From Planctomycetales bacterium 71-10 (GTDB taxonomy: Bacteria > Planctomycetota > Planctomycetia > Isosphaerales > Isosphaeraceae): a stretch of 48,851 nt of DNA. Positions 8,331 to 16,401 of the stretch are shown here, one piece after another (the stretch's first letter is position 1; every line of letters starts with the position of its first letter). The position numbers and the translations under genes are program-made. The notes beneath the pieces are model-generated. The model saw only the letters and a program-made list of their open reading frames with translations, was not told the origin of the DNA and ran no database searches. The stretch lies in the NCBI GenBank assembly GCA_001898385.1, contig MKTT01000109.1, positions 1 to 48,851 of the forward strand. Direction: 5' to 3'.

Positions 8331-8368
8331 CTCCCATTTCAGGGGACCAACTTTCGGGGGGCAGCTCA
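8331..8368 (-). repeat. IS3 terminal inverted repeat upstream of orfA
   Basis: Read on the minus strand it begins TGAGCTGCCCCCCG and ends GAAATGGGAG, matching the opposite end. The terminal CA of the plus strand is at 8367-8368. Confidence 0.8.
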
Positions 8369-8612
8369 CTTCGGCCGCGAGTTCATAGGCCGCTGCGTCG
8401 CCCTCCTGGGCGAGTCGTGCAGGCGAAAGGCGACGGCGGCGACCTTGAAGTACCCCCAGGTCAGGCTCAGGGACGCCATCGACCACGCCGAGGGGGTCCC
8501 GGCGAAGCGTTAGGCGTACGTCGAGGCGTGCCTGGAGGACACGTCGAGGGCGGCCGAGTCGGTCGCGCCGCCCCACCCGACGCCGGACCAGGACGACGAC
8601 ATCCCGTACTGA
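8369..8612 (+). pseudogene. C-terminal gene remnant truncated by the IS3 element
   Basis: Immediately right of the IS, coding-like sequence reads FGREFIGRCVALLGES, then RKATAATLKYPQVRLRDAID and HAEGVPAKR, then a TAG at 8511-8513. The same frame resumes as AYVEACLEDTSRAAES and ends DQDDDIPY at the TGA 8610-8612. No start is present. I read it as the tail of a gene whose 5' part was lost at the IS junction, with an internal stop. The family is not recognised. Confidence 0.4.
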
Positions 8613-8699
8613 CGTGAACTGGCGCATGCCTGTAGCATCCCCGCCCGTCGCGTGCGAACTTGGACCTCATCCGGTCCACGACCCCCAGGAGATCGAGTC

Positions 8700-9002
8700 A
8701 TGGGCGAGCGAGCGAAGCCCGCGAGGATCCCCACCGTCCTGGCCGTCGCGTTGACGGCCGTCGCCTGCTACCTGCTGGGGGCGGCCGGCGCGAAGACCGG
8801 CCTGGCCCAGGACGGGAAGGCCGCGCAAGCGGGGGGGCCTGGCCCGTACCAGTTCACGGGGCAGTGGAATTACAACAGGCAGGTCATGGACGCCTATCTC
8901 CTGGACGCTCGGACCGGTGCGGTCTACTCGGCCGGGTATGACGAGGCGCGGAAGTCGTTCGTCTGGCATCCCTACGTCCAGCCCCTGCCCGACAAGCCGT
9001 GA
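8700..9002 (+). CDS. Small exported or membrane-anchored hypothetical protein
   Basis: A 100-residue protein. Residues ~1-30 have a basic start (MGERAKPARIPT) and a hydrophobic stretch (VLAVALTAVACYLLGAAGA) typical of a signal peptide or N-terminal anchor, with AQA-like cleavage options near residue 36. The mature part (QFTGQWNYNRQVMDAYLLD, TGAVYSAGYD) resembles the short beta-rich repeats seen in secreted planctomycete proteins. ATG 8700 is preferred: CAGGAGATC precedes it at normal distance, and the 16 codons upstream in frame are not coding-like. No function can be given. Confidence 0.65.
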   Translation: MGERAKPARIPTVLAVALTAVACYLLGAAGAKTGLAQDGKAAQAGGPGPYQFTGQWNYNRQVMDAYLLDARTGAVYSAGYDEARKSFVWHPYVQPLPDKP

Positions 9003-9211
9003 GCCCATGCCCGAGGTCCCGACCCCTGGCCGGTTCAGGCTGCGCCTATGGCGTCGATCGGCTCGACGCGAGCTGCACGTCCCGCGTTCGTAGTGAATGC
9101 AATCACGCCAGATGTCGGCCTGTCGGGGACGCGGGCCCTCGGGCCTTCGATGAAGATCCGCCGGCACGAAGCCGATGCGACGGTGGCGATCCAGGTATCG
9201 GGAGGCGACGA

Positions 9212-9643
9212 ATGAGCACCCCGGCCCGGCGTCAGGCCGCCGTGTCGGACGCGATGGAGGACGTCCGGACGCGACACTGGCCAGCCTACGTGGAGTGGGA
9301 GGACTTCGAGGAAGGGGAGATGTCGTATCGGGTCGAGCGCGACGGCCGGGACCTCGTCGTCGGCGTCGTGGTCGTGCTGGTGCGCGAGGACGAGGTCGTC
9401 CGGCGCGAGGAGTCGCACCGCTTCCCCGGCGACATGGACCCGGGGCGGATCGCGGCGAACGTCATGCGCCGCCTGGAGGAGGTCCACGACGCGGTCCACG
9501 GCTCGAAGATCCCCGAGGAGGGCGTCGGGCGGCTCATGCGGCCCCACCGGCTCCGGACGCCGGCCGAGCGGGCGTATCTGCACCGCGACGCCACAGCCCT
9601 GGGGGACTTCTTCGCGGTCGCCGACGCCGGAGGGGGTGCCTGA
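9212..9643 (+). CDS. Hypothetical protein, 143 residues
   Basis: Start ATG 9212 follows GGAGGCG at 9201-9207. The protein is acidic in the middle (YVEWEDFEEGEMSYRVER) with a beta-hairpin-like VVGVVVVLVREDEVVRREE and a helical C-terminal half (GRIAANVMRRLEEVHDAVHG). There is no signal peptide and no recognised domain. A longer frame upstream to 8999 is not supported. It stands alone between the secreted protein and an IS5 scrap. Confidence 0.6.
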   Translation: MSTPARRQAAVSDAMEDVRTRHWPAYVEWEDFEEGEMSYRVERDGRDLVVGVVVVLVREDEVVRREESHRFPGDMDPGRIAANVMRRLEEVHDAVHGSKIPEEGVGRLMRPHRLRTPAERAYLHRDATALGDFFAVADAGGGA

Positions 9644-9699
9644 CGGGCATGCGACATGCGTCGTCGGGGCTCGCTCCGCCCGAGGGGGATGACGAAGCG

Positions 9700-9850
9700 G
9701 CCGAGATCGAGGGCCTTCCAGGTGGACCCGTCCCGTTGGCGAGTGGACCGGGCGTTCGCGTCTCTGGGCAAGGATTACGGGCGGGCGACGGACGGCTGCG
9801 AAGCGTTCGTGAAGTCGGCATCGACCCATCTGCATGGACCGACGGTCGGT
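9700..9850 (+). pseudogene. IS5-type transposase C-terminal scrap
   Basis: The frame reads RAFQVDPSRWRVDRAFASLG then KDYGRATDGCEAFVKSASTH. This resembles the end of IS5-group transposases (RWVVERTFAWLxRxRRLxKDYE...EAFxxLAxIxLML), with a short internal deletion after ASLG and decayed downstream sequence. No upstream catalytic part is visible. The scrap sits between a hypothetical gene and the end of the opposing cusA-like gene. Confidence 0.55.
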
Positions 9851-9883
9851 CGAGGCCCTAGCTTCCTCGAAGCCCTTTCAGGC

Positions 9884-12800
9884 TCACGCACCTTCCTCGG
9901 CCGACCGGCGGCCCCGGGTCCGGAGCCGACTTCGACGGCGTTTGCGGACTTGATAGAAAAGCAGCGGCAGAAACAGGTCGATGACTTCATCGGCGATCAG
10001 TATGCCGCCGAGCACGGGAGCGGCCATCGGCCGGATCACCTCGCCGCCCACGCCGCCGGCCCACAGCATCGGCGCGAGGCTTAGGACCAGCGTCGCCTCG
10101 GTCAGCAGTTTGGGCCTAAGGCGATGGACCGCCCCGTCGAGCACGGCCCGTCGGAGGCCTTCCTCGTCGACGGCCTCGATCCCTCCGGCATTCTCCAGGG
10201 CGGCCCTCAAGTAGACGAGCATGATGACGCCGGTCGAAGTGGCCATGCCGAAGCAGGCGATGTAGCCGACCCAGACGGTGACCGAGAACTTCGCCCCGAG
10301 CAGCCACTGGCAGATGACGCCGCCGGCGACGGCGCCCGGGACCGAGAGCATCATCAGGACGGCGTCGGCCAGGTCCCGATACGTCCAGTAGAGGAGGGCG
10401 AAGATCAGCGCCAGGACGACGGGGACGACCAGGACCAGCGTCCGGCGCGCCCTCAGCTCGTGCTCAAAGCGGCCCGTCCATTCCAGGAAGCAGCCTTCGG
10501 GCAGGGCCACCCGGTCGCGGACCGCGCGCTTCGCGTCCTCCACGAAGTCCGAAACGTCGCGGCCGCGGACGTTGAGCCGGACATAATTGCGGGGGAGGCC
10601 GCTCTCCCCCTTGATCGTCGCCGGGCCGTCCAGGACGCGGACGTGGGCCACCTCGTCGAGCGGGATCAGTCGGGGGGAGGCGTCCCCGCCCGGCGGGAGC
10701 GAGCGGACCAGCAGGCCCCGCACGGATTCCTCGTCGTCGCGGAACGCGCGGGCGTATCGGACGCGGACGGGGATGCGTTCCCGCCCCGCGACCACCGTCG
10801 TGGCCACCGCGCCGCCCAGGGCCGCCTCGACGACGGCATCGATCTCGCCGACGCTCACCCCGCACCTGGCGGCCCGCACGCGGTCGGCGCGGACTTCGAC
10901 GACGCCTTTGCCCCGGATCGGGTCGGCGAAGACGTCGGCGGCGCCCGGGACCGTCTTCACCGCGGCCGCGACCCGGTTCGACAGCGCCGCGACTTCCTCG
11001 AGGTCGCGGCCCAGGACGCGGATGCCGACCGACGTGTTGACGCCGGTCGCGAGCATGTCGACCCGGTTCTGGATCGGCATGGTCCACACGTTCGTCCACC
11101 CGGGCATGGGGACCGCGAGGTCCAACTCGCCGCCGAATCCGATCAGGTCGTCGCGCGACTTCCTCCAGAGCACGAGGCCGCGCGCGAACGGGGCCGTCGC
11201 CTCCTCCTGGATCGCATCCAGCTCCGGCGCGGGCTCCAGCCCGGCGGGCATGGCCGCCGATCTGGACATGGCCAGCCCGGGCTCGGCGGCGACGTGGTGG
11301 GCGGCGGGCGCCGACGAATTGCGCAGGCGTTTCAGCTCGGCGACGTAGCGACCGAGCCGGGGATCTACCGGCCGGCCATGGGTCAGGATCTCCTCGATCG
11401 CGATCCGATTGAACAGGCCCGGCGCGCGTTCCAGCAGCTGGGAGTCGACCGCGCGCGCATGCTCCCGCCAGCGACGGAGCGCGTTCGCGGAGAGCCCGTT
11501 CAGCTTCCATGTCGCCTCGTCGAATCCCGGCGAGCGGAACAGCTCTCGATTGCGTTGATAGGCGTACTCTCGCATCTGGACGTCGAAGATCAGGCGGGTG
11601 GACGCGACGGCGTCCGCCAGCTCCCCCGCGTCGATCGGCGCGACGAGGCCTCGGTCGGCCATCGCCCTGGCCACGACTTTCACCTGGGCCTCCGCGACCC
11701 CGGCCGCCAGGGCGCGCGCGGGCCAGAACTCGCGGGGGTGGAAGTCGACCATCGTCTCGATCATGTCGAGGGGGGCCGGGTCGGTCGGGGTCTCCGCGCG
11801 GCCGAGCTTGCCCACCACCATGGCCACCTCGGGGAAGCGGCACAGGACCATGTCGCGCGCCTTGAGGTCGTCCACGCCCTGGGAGATCGGGACGCGCGGG
11901 ATGGAGATCGGCATGTCCATGACCGTCCCCTCGTCGAGCGGCGCCAGGAACTCGCGCCCCAACGGTTCCATCGTCCCCTGGGCGATCAGGCCGATGATCG
12001 CCAACGAGGCCATCCCCAGCGACTTCCTCGCCCATCCCCGAGCGACCAGCCCGACGGCGATCAGCGCGCCGGCGAGGACCGCGAGGAAGGACGTAGGGGC
12101 TCCCACGGCCGCGGCGGCCACGACGAAGGTCGCCCCGAGGAGCCAGATCAGGGGGGCGGGGTCGTCGAGCAGGTGGCCGAGGACCGGGCGATAGACCTCG
12201 ATCACGCCGCGCACGATCGGGCTGTCGGTCTCGGCGCGCACCCGGCCTCGGATCAGCATGGTGCATAGGGCCGGGACGAAGGTGATCGCCAGGAGGCCGG
12301 ACGCGGCCATGGCCAGGGTCTTCGCCGTCGCCAACGGCCGGAACATCCGCCCTTCCAGGCCGCCCAGCGCGAACACCGGGAGGAACGAGAGGAGGATGAT
12401 CAAAATGGCGAAGACGATGGGACGCCCCACCTGCCGGCACGCCGCCTCGACGATCGCGGATCGAGCGCCGCGGTCGAGGCCCTCGCCCCGCCGCTGGTGC
12501 AGCGCGTGCAGCACGTTCTCGGTCATGACGATCGACGAGTCGACGAGGACTCCGATCGAGATCGCCAGCCCCGCCAGCGACATCGTGTTGACCTGGACGT
12601 CGGCCAGCCCGAGGGACCGCAGGGCTTCCATGGCGCCGAAGGACGCCAGCACGGAGAGCGGCAGGGTCAGGGCGATGATGACGGCGGCGCGGGGCTGCCT
12701 CAGGATGAGGACGATGCATATCGTCGCCGAGGCCATCGCCTCGACGATCGCGCCCGAGACCGTCTCGACCGCGCCTCGTATCAAGGGAGTCCGGTCGTAC

Positions 12801-13795
12801 ATCGGGATGATTCGCACGCCTCTCGGCAGCCCCGTCGCCAGCTCGCGGATCCGGGCCTTGAGGCCCTCGGTGACCGCGAGCGGGTTGGCCCCCCTGGCCA
12901 TCAGGACGACTCCGCCGGTCACCTCCACGCCGTCCTTCTCCAGGGAGCCCCGGCGCGGCTGGGGGCCGAACCCGGGGGTGGCGACGTCGGCGAGGAGCAC
13001 GGTGCGGCCGTCGATGGTCGGCACGACCACGCGGGCCAGGTCGTCCAGGGCGTCTTCGATGCGGAACGCCCCATCGCGCAGGCCGACCCAGTTCACGCCC
13101 CGGACGACGAATTCCGCGTTGGCCCGATGCAACACGCCGCCGCTGCTCGATCCGTTGGCGGCGCCGACGGCGGCGACGAGGTCGGGCAGCGCGACGCCAT
13201 GGGCGAGCAGCCGGTTCGGGTCGGCCTCCACCTGGAGTTCCGCGGCCATCCCGCCCACGCTCGCGACCTCCGCCACGCCGGCGACCGCCGCGAGCTGGGG
13301 CTTGACGTACCAGTCCTGGATCGCGCGAAGCCGGCCGAGGTCCAGCCCGCCTCCCTCGACCGTGTACCAGAAGATCTGCCCGGTCGCCGGGCCGTCGGGG
13401 GCCAGCCGGGGCCGGACGCCGGCCGGCAGGCGTCCGGCCGCGCCCAGGCCCGCGAGCCGGTCGGCCAGCGCCCGCCGCACCTCCGTCGGGTCGGCCGAAT
13501 CCTCCAGGACGACCCAGAGGGTCGAGGCGCCGAAGTCGCTGGAGGACCGGATCGTCTTGACGCCGGGGATCCCGTTCAGCTCCAGCCGTAGGGGCGCGGA
13601 GACCTGATCCTCGATCTCGTTCGGGCCGTGGCCGGGCCATTCCGCATAGGCGATGACCTGGTTCTCGGAGAGGTCCGGGATCGCGTCGATCGGGGCGACG
13701 CGAGCGGAGTACACTCCCCAGGCCGCGAGCGCGAGCGTCGCGATCACGACCGCGGCCCGATGGCGGATCGACGCGGCGATGATGCGTTCGATCAA
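9884..13795 (-). CDS. cusA: CusA/CzcA-type heavy-metal RND efflux pump
   Basis: A 1303-residue inner-membrane proton antiporter exporting metal cations through an adaptor and outer-membrane channel. Visible RND marks are VAPIDAIPDLSENQVI after the first membrane helix, the TM4 stretch LAISIGVLVDSSIVMTENV with charged Asp/Glu, and the HME-subfamily text SIPRVPISQG and PAPLDMIETMV. Usual length is ~1040. The excess is largely an insertion of ~190 residues at about 695-890 in the second periplasmic loop, before WTNVWTMPIQNRVDMLATG resumes the family pattern. It starts at TTG 13795, overlapping the adaptor's stop by four bases (TTGA), so the two are translationally coupled. Cu/Ag or Co/Zn/Cd specificity cannot be settled by eye. 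The symbol names the family only. Confidence 0.9.
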   Translation of the reverse strand: MIERIIAASIRHRAAVVIATLALAAWGVYSARVAPIDAIPDLSENQVIAYAEWPGHGPNEIEDQVSAPLRLELNGIPGVKTIRSSSDFGASTLWVVLEDSADPTEVRRALADRLAGLGAAGRLPAGVRPRLAPDGPATGQIFWYTVEGGGLDLGRLRAIQDWYVKPQLAAVAGVAEVASVGGMAAELQVEADPNRLLAHGVALPDLVAAVGAANGSSSGGVLHRANAEFVVRGVNWVGLRDGAFRIEDALDDLARVVVPTIDGRTVLLADVATPGFGPQPRRGSLEKDGVEVTGGVVLMARGANPLAVTEGLKARIRELATGLPRGVRIIPMYDRTPLIRGAVETVSGAIVEAMASATICIVLILRQPRAAVIIALTLPLSVLASFGAMEALRSLGLADVQVNTMSLAGLAISIGVLVDSSIVMTENVLHALHQRRGEGLDRGARSAIVEAACRQVGRPIVFAILIILLSFLPVFALGGLEGRMFRPLATAKTLAMAASGLLAITFVPALCTMLIRGRVRAETDSPIVRGVIEVYRPVLGHLLDDPAPLIWLLGATFVVAAAAVGAPTSFLAVLAGALIAVGLVARGWARKSLGMASLAIIGLIAQGTMEPLGREFLAPLDEGTVMDMPISIPRVPISQGVDDLKARDMVLCRFPEVAMVVGKLGRAETPTDPAPLDMIETMVDFHPREFWPARALAAGVAEAQVKVVARAMADRGLVAPIDAGELADAVASTRLIFDVQMREYAYQRNRELFRSPGFDEATWKLNGLSANALRRWREHARAVDSQLLERAPGLFNRIAIEEILTHGRPVDPRLGRYVAELKRLRNSSAPAAHHVAAEPGLAMSRSAAMPAGLEPAPELDAIQEEATAPFARGLVLWRKSRDDLIGFGGELDLAVPMPGWTNVWTMPIQNRVDMLATGVNTSVGIRVLGRDLEEVAALSNRVAAAVKTVPGAADVFADPIRGKGVVEVRADRVRAARCGVSVGEIDAVVEAALGGAVATTVVAGRERIPVRVRYARAFRDDEESVRGLLVRSLPPGGDASPRLIPLDEVAHVRVLDGPATIKGESGLPRNYVRLNVRGRDVSDFVEDAKRAVRDRVALPEGCFLEWTGRFEHELRARRTLVLVVPVVLALIFALLYWTYRDLADAVLMMLSVPGAVAGGVICQWLLGAKFSVTVWVGYIACFGMATSTGVIMLVYLRAALENAGGIEAVDEEGLRRAVLDGAVHRLRPKLLTEATLVLSLAPMLWAGGVGGEVIRPMAAPVLGGILIADEVIDLFLPLLFYQVRKRRRSRLRTRGRRSAEEGA

Positions 13796-15285
13796 GGCTT
13801 CGTCCCCGCCCGGGGGATCTTCGCGAGGTACTTCTCCGGGTCGGCCTGGATCGCCGACGAGCAGCCGTCGCAGCAGATGAAGACCACCTCGCCCCGGACT
13901 TCGAGCCTCCCCGGCGTGCCCATCGATCCCAGCGGCTTGCCCGTCACGGGGCAGGTCTTCTGGCCGAGGGCTCGCGGCCGGTCGGCGCTCGACAGCGCCT
14001 CCAGCCACGCCGGCCCCGGGGCAGGAGCGGGCGCGAGCTTTTCCCCGCCGCCGCGGTCGCCGGCGCCGAAGTAGCTCGCGGCGAGGCTGGGGTTCAGCCG
14101 CGTCTCGGCATCGACCAGGAAGGCCCCCTGCGCGACCACGCGGTCCCCCGGCTGGAGCCCGGAGACGACCGGGAAGGCGGAGCCGCAGCGCGGGCCGAGC
14201 GCCACGGCACGGGCGTCGAACATCCCCGGGCCCGACTCCACATAGACGAGGGCCTGGGCCCCATCGTCGATCACCGCCGACGCCGGGATCGCCAGCACGG
14301 TCCCGGGGAGTCGGTAGGAGACCAACCGCGGCACGAGGACCATCCCCCCGCACGCGTCGCACTTCGATCCCGCCCGCTCGGACGTCACCTCGGGGTGCAT
14401 GGGGCACCACCATCGCACCCTCTGGTTGTCTCGGAGGGGGCGACCCATCAGTTCCGTCCGGTCCTTGGGACAGGTCCCGGGCTCCGCCTTGACCACGTCG
14501 GGATGCGTCATGCAGGCGTAAAGCCTTCGCGGTTCGCCCGCGGCCAGGTCGGGCGGCCGACTGGGCTGGCTTCGGAACGGCTCGATTTCCTCGACGGGGC
14601 GGCGGAGCCTCACGGCGACGTGGTCGCCCGGCTGGAATCCCTCCGCGGCCGACTCGAGGTCGAGCGGCAGCCTCACGGCCGAGGCGCGGTCGGCGTCCGG
14701 GGGCGGGACCTCCCCGACCCGGGCGGGTCTCGCCCGGCCGGTCCGGTCGCCGGCGGGCGAGACCTCGGCGGCCTGGCCGGGCGTGATCCCCTCAAGCTCG
14801 CGCGGGAAGGCGACGGCTTCGATGCGACCCGGCCCCGTCGCCACGCCCGGCAGTTCGACGGATCGGGACAGGGCCTCATAATCGACGGGGGCCGTGGCCA
14901 CCCCGCCGAGCCAGAGGCGGTAGGGGGTCAGTTGCATCCTCGCCATGACGCCTTCCGGCAGCGCCGCGGCTTCCCCCCGCTTCCGCAGGACCAGGGTCAT
15001 GTTGCAGACCGGGCACTTGGACGGCCAGTCGCCGACGACGCCGGGGTCCATCGGGCAGAAATACTCCGTGTCGCTCGAGACGCCCGACTCGGGGGCCGAC
15101 CGTCGCATCAGCCTGCTGCTGTAGGTGCTTATGACGTCCCAGCTTCCGATGATCGCGAAGACGGCCGCGAAGACGGCCAGGAACCTCAGCCGTGCAGCGG
15201 CGATGCGCAGCCCCACGACGAGCGGTCGAAGTCTCGAGGGCATGCGCCGGGCGGAAGACTTGGGGGGGGCGGGGCTTGGTTCCAC
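13792..15285 (-). CDS. cusB: CusB-like periplasmic adaptor with multiple metal-binding motifs
   Basis: A 497-residue membrane-fusion protein of an RND system, anchored by a hydrophobic segment at ~33-48. Four Cys-rich motifs are visible. Residues 76-96 (FCPMDPGVV...CPVCNM) and 257-280 (ACMTHPDVV...CPKDRTELM) are the first two. Residues 293-315 (WCPMHPEV...CDACGGM) are a third. A C-terminal YHS-like CPVTGK...CCDGC lies at 445-475. The first three are heavy-metal-binding-domain type. The barrel part (LPGTVLAIPASAVID, GLQPGDRVVAQGAFLVDAETRL) is typical of CusB. The long coiled-coil hairpin is shortened. It starts at GTG 15285 with GAGGAG six bases upstream, ten bases after the lipoprotein stop. 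Confidence 0.88.
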   Translation of the reverse strand: MEPSPAPPKSSARRMPSRLRPLVVGLRIAAARLRFLAVFAAVFAIIGSWDVISTYSSRLMRRSAPESGVSSDTEYFCPMDPGVVGDWPSKCPVCNMTLVLRKRGEAAALPEGVMARMQLTPYRLWLGGVATAPVDYEALSRSVELPGVATGPGRIEAVAFPRELEGITPGQAAEVSPAGDRTGRARPARVGEVPPPDADRASAVRLPLDLESAAEGFQPGDHVAVRLRRPVEEIEPFRSQPSRPPDLAAGEPRRLYACMTHPDVVKAEPGTCPKDRTELMGRPLRDNQRVRWWCPMHPEVTSERAGSKCDACGGMVLVPRLVSYRLPGTVLAIPASAVIDDGAQALVYVESGPGMFDARAVALGPRCGSAFPVVSGLQPGDRVVAQGAFLVDAETRLNPSLAASYFGAGDRGGGEKLAPAPAPGPAWLEALSSADRPRALGQKTCPVTGKPLGSMGTPGRLEVRGEVVFICCDGCSSAIQADPEKYLAKIPRAGTKP

Positions 15286-15294
15286 GGTCGCTCC

Positions 15295-15789
15295 TCAATG
15301 AGCTTCGGGAGCGAGGTGGGCCTGCGCGGGCGGCGTCCCTTCGCTCTCCTCCGGCGTCATCTTGTGTTCCCAGTGGAGTATGAGCTCATAGTCCTCATGC
15401 CGGAAGACCCAGATGGGATCCGAGCCGAGCACCACGTATCTGGCCGTGACGACTTCGCGAGGCTCGTCCAAGGTCAGCCGGACGGCGAAAGGCCGGGCCT
15501 CGGCCAGCGGGAACAGCGGGCCCAGGATCTCGAAATCGGCGAGAGGCCGTTCTCTCTGGAGCGTGTCCACTACGCCGACCTTGGGCGCGGAGCCGATCAG
15601 CCCGCCCTCGGTCTTTCGACCGGCCGCCTTCCAGGCCCCGAGAGCCTTGGCGAGGGCGTCGCTCGCCGTGCGAGTCTCCGGGCGTTGCATCGGGCCCGGC
15701 TCCGCGCTGCAGCCGAAGGCGAGGCCCATCCCCAGGAGTACGGCCGCGGCCGGAGAGCGGCGTGTACGTCTCCATCTCGGCCGTTCCAT
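15295..15789 (-). CDS. Predicted lipoprotein leading the metal-efflux operon
   Basis: A 164-residue protein. A basic N-terminus, a hydrophobic stretch and the lipobox LAFGC (Cys ~27) predict an outer-surface lipoprotein. The mature part has ASDALAKALGAWKAAGRKTE, then VVDTLQRERPLADFEIL and VVLGSDPIWVFRHEDYELIL. The same order of motifs (SDARAALEATLSAWKAGK, VEYQIL, IVLGAETKSVFRAEDY) is found in the plus-strand lipoprotein at 17473-17895, so the two are paralogues. It ends with His-rich residues (AQAHLAPEAH) that could bind metal. It is the first gene of the minus-strand cus operon, ten bases before cusB. Confidence 0.8.
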   Translation of the reverse strand: MERPRWRRTRRSPAAAVLLGMGLAFGCSAEPGPMQRPETRTASDALAKALGAWKAAGRKTEGGLIGSAPKVGVVDTLQRERPLADFEILGPLFPLAEARPFAVRLTLDEPREVVTARYVVLGSDPIWVFRHEDYELILHWEHKMTPEESEGTPPAQAHLAPEAH

Positions 15790-15806
15790 GCCTACGGCCC
15801 CCCATT

Positions 15807-15825
15807 ACATGGGACGGAAACATGT
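15807..15825. promoter_or_regulatory. Candidate operator: inverted repeat ACATG-N9-CATGT
   Basis: The repeat lies in the 134-bp space between the divergent cus-operon lipoprotein and the plus-strand exported protein, ending three bases before the -35 hexamer at 15829. Its arms are exact over five bases and it is roughly the size of a dimeric regulator site. No regulator gene lies beside it. Assignment is inference. Confidence 0.35.
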
Positions 15826-15828
15826 GAA

Positions 15829-15857
15829 TTGTTCAGTGCCGACCTCCATGGTATACT
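15829..15857 (+). promoter_or_regulatory. Sigma-70-like promoter TTGTTC-N17-TATACT
   Basis: The -35 TTGTTC is at 15829-15834 and the -10 TATACT at 15852-15857, with exactly 17 bases between. This is a near-consensus arrangement in otherwise GC-rich DNA. It points to the plus-strand exported protein starting at 15924, and possibly the DUF1559 gene behind it. Confidence 0.6.
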
Positions 15858-15923
15858 CACGCGGCCTGACGGCCAACCGTCGCTCGGACTCGCCAGGGTT
15901 TCCAGACTCGAGGAGGGGACGCA

Positions 15924-16322
15924 TTGCCAGCTCGCATCTTCGTCCGATCCTTCTTGAGTTGGTCGGCCGCCGTGTTGCTCCTGGCGGCCTGTCCCACCAA
16001 ATCCGTCGCCTGCGGCCGGGACTCGCACGCGGCGAGCGACGACCCGCCGCGGGTCGTCCTCGAGGTCGTGGGATTGGGACTCAAGGGGCCTGGTACTCTG
16101 CCAGGGCCCTCTCGGCCTTGCGACGGCCCCGCTTGCTCCGGGCCCGTCGACGAGCGTCTGGCCCACGGAGACGCCCCCGCCTCTCGCCAGGTCGAGCGTC
16201 CGATGGGCGCGGCCGTGCCCCGTTGGGACGCCCATGAGTCGCGCAGGGCACCCTCGACGTCCCCACGAGGACGATACGCGCCCCCCACCCCCGATCGACC
16301 GTTTCGCCCCCCGGCCGCTTGA
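15924..16322 (+). CDS. Small secreted hypothetical protein
   Basis: A 132-residue protein from TTG 15924, preceded by GAGGAGGGG at good spacing and by a strong promoter. The N-terminus (MPARIFVRSFLSWSAAVLLLAACPTKSVACGRDSHA) is a signal peptide. An LLAAC lipobox is possible at residue ~22, with a second Cys at ~30. The remainder is Pro/Arg-rich with no domain. Opposite-strand frames over the same bases look like shadows. It precedes a DUF1559 gene by 79 bases, so the two may be co-transcribed. Confidence is moderate because the C-terminal half could be GC-driven open frame. Confidence 0.5.
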   Translation: MPARIFVRSFLSWSAAVLLLAACPTKSVACGRDSHAASDDPPRVVLEVVGLGLKGPGTLPGPSRPCDGPACSGPVDERLAHGDAPASRQVERPMGAAVPRWDAHESRRAPSTSPRGRYAPPTPDRPFRPPAA

Positions 16323-16401
16323 ACTTCGGTTCGCGTCCTGTGGTGTATGAAGCGATTCGAGGGTACGCCCCAAGTTTAAGGCGGGACGGGGGAGGAACGA
16401 T

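Larger units (their letters stand above)
7079..8368 (-). mobile_element. IS3-family insertion sequence
   Basis: A 1290-bp element with overlapping orfA and orfB on the minus strand. It is bounded by imperfect 38-bp inverted repeats at 7079-7116 and 8331-8368 that begin TG and end CA, as expected for IS3. It appears complete: HTH orfA, an A8G slippery stretch, and orfB with DDE residues. The three bases flanking each end (CCC at left, CTT at right) do not match, so the target duplication is absent and one flank has probably been lost or exchanged. Confidence 0.85.

Noticed and set aside
7076..8371. Target-site duplication of the IS3 element
   Set aside because: Left CCC and right CTT do not match, so none is claimed.
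10124..12268. Plus-strand open frame of 714 codons opposite the cusA-like gene
   Set aside because: It is antisense to an unmistakable RND pump, and its product (Asp/Arg/Gly-rich, low complexity) is a shadow.
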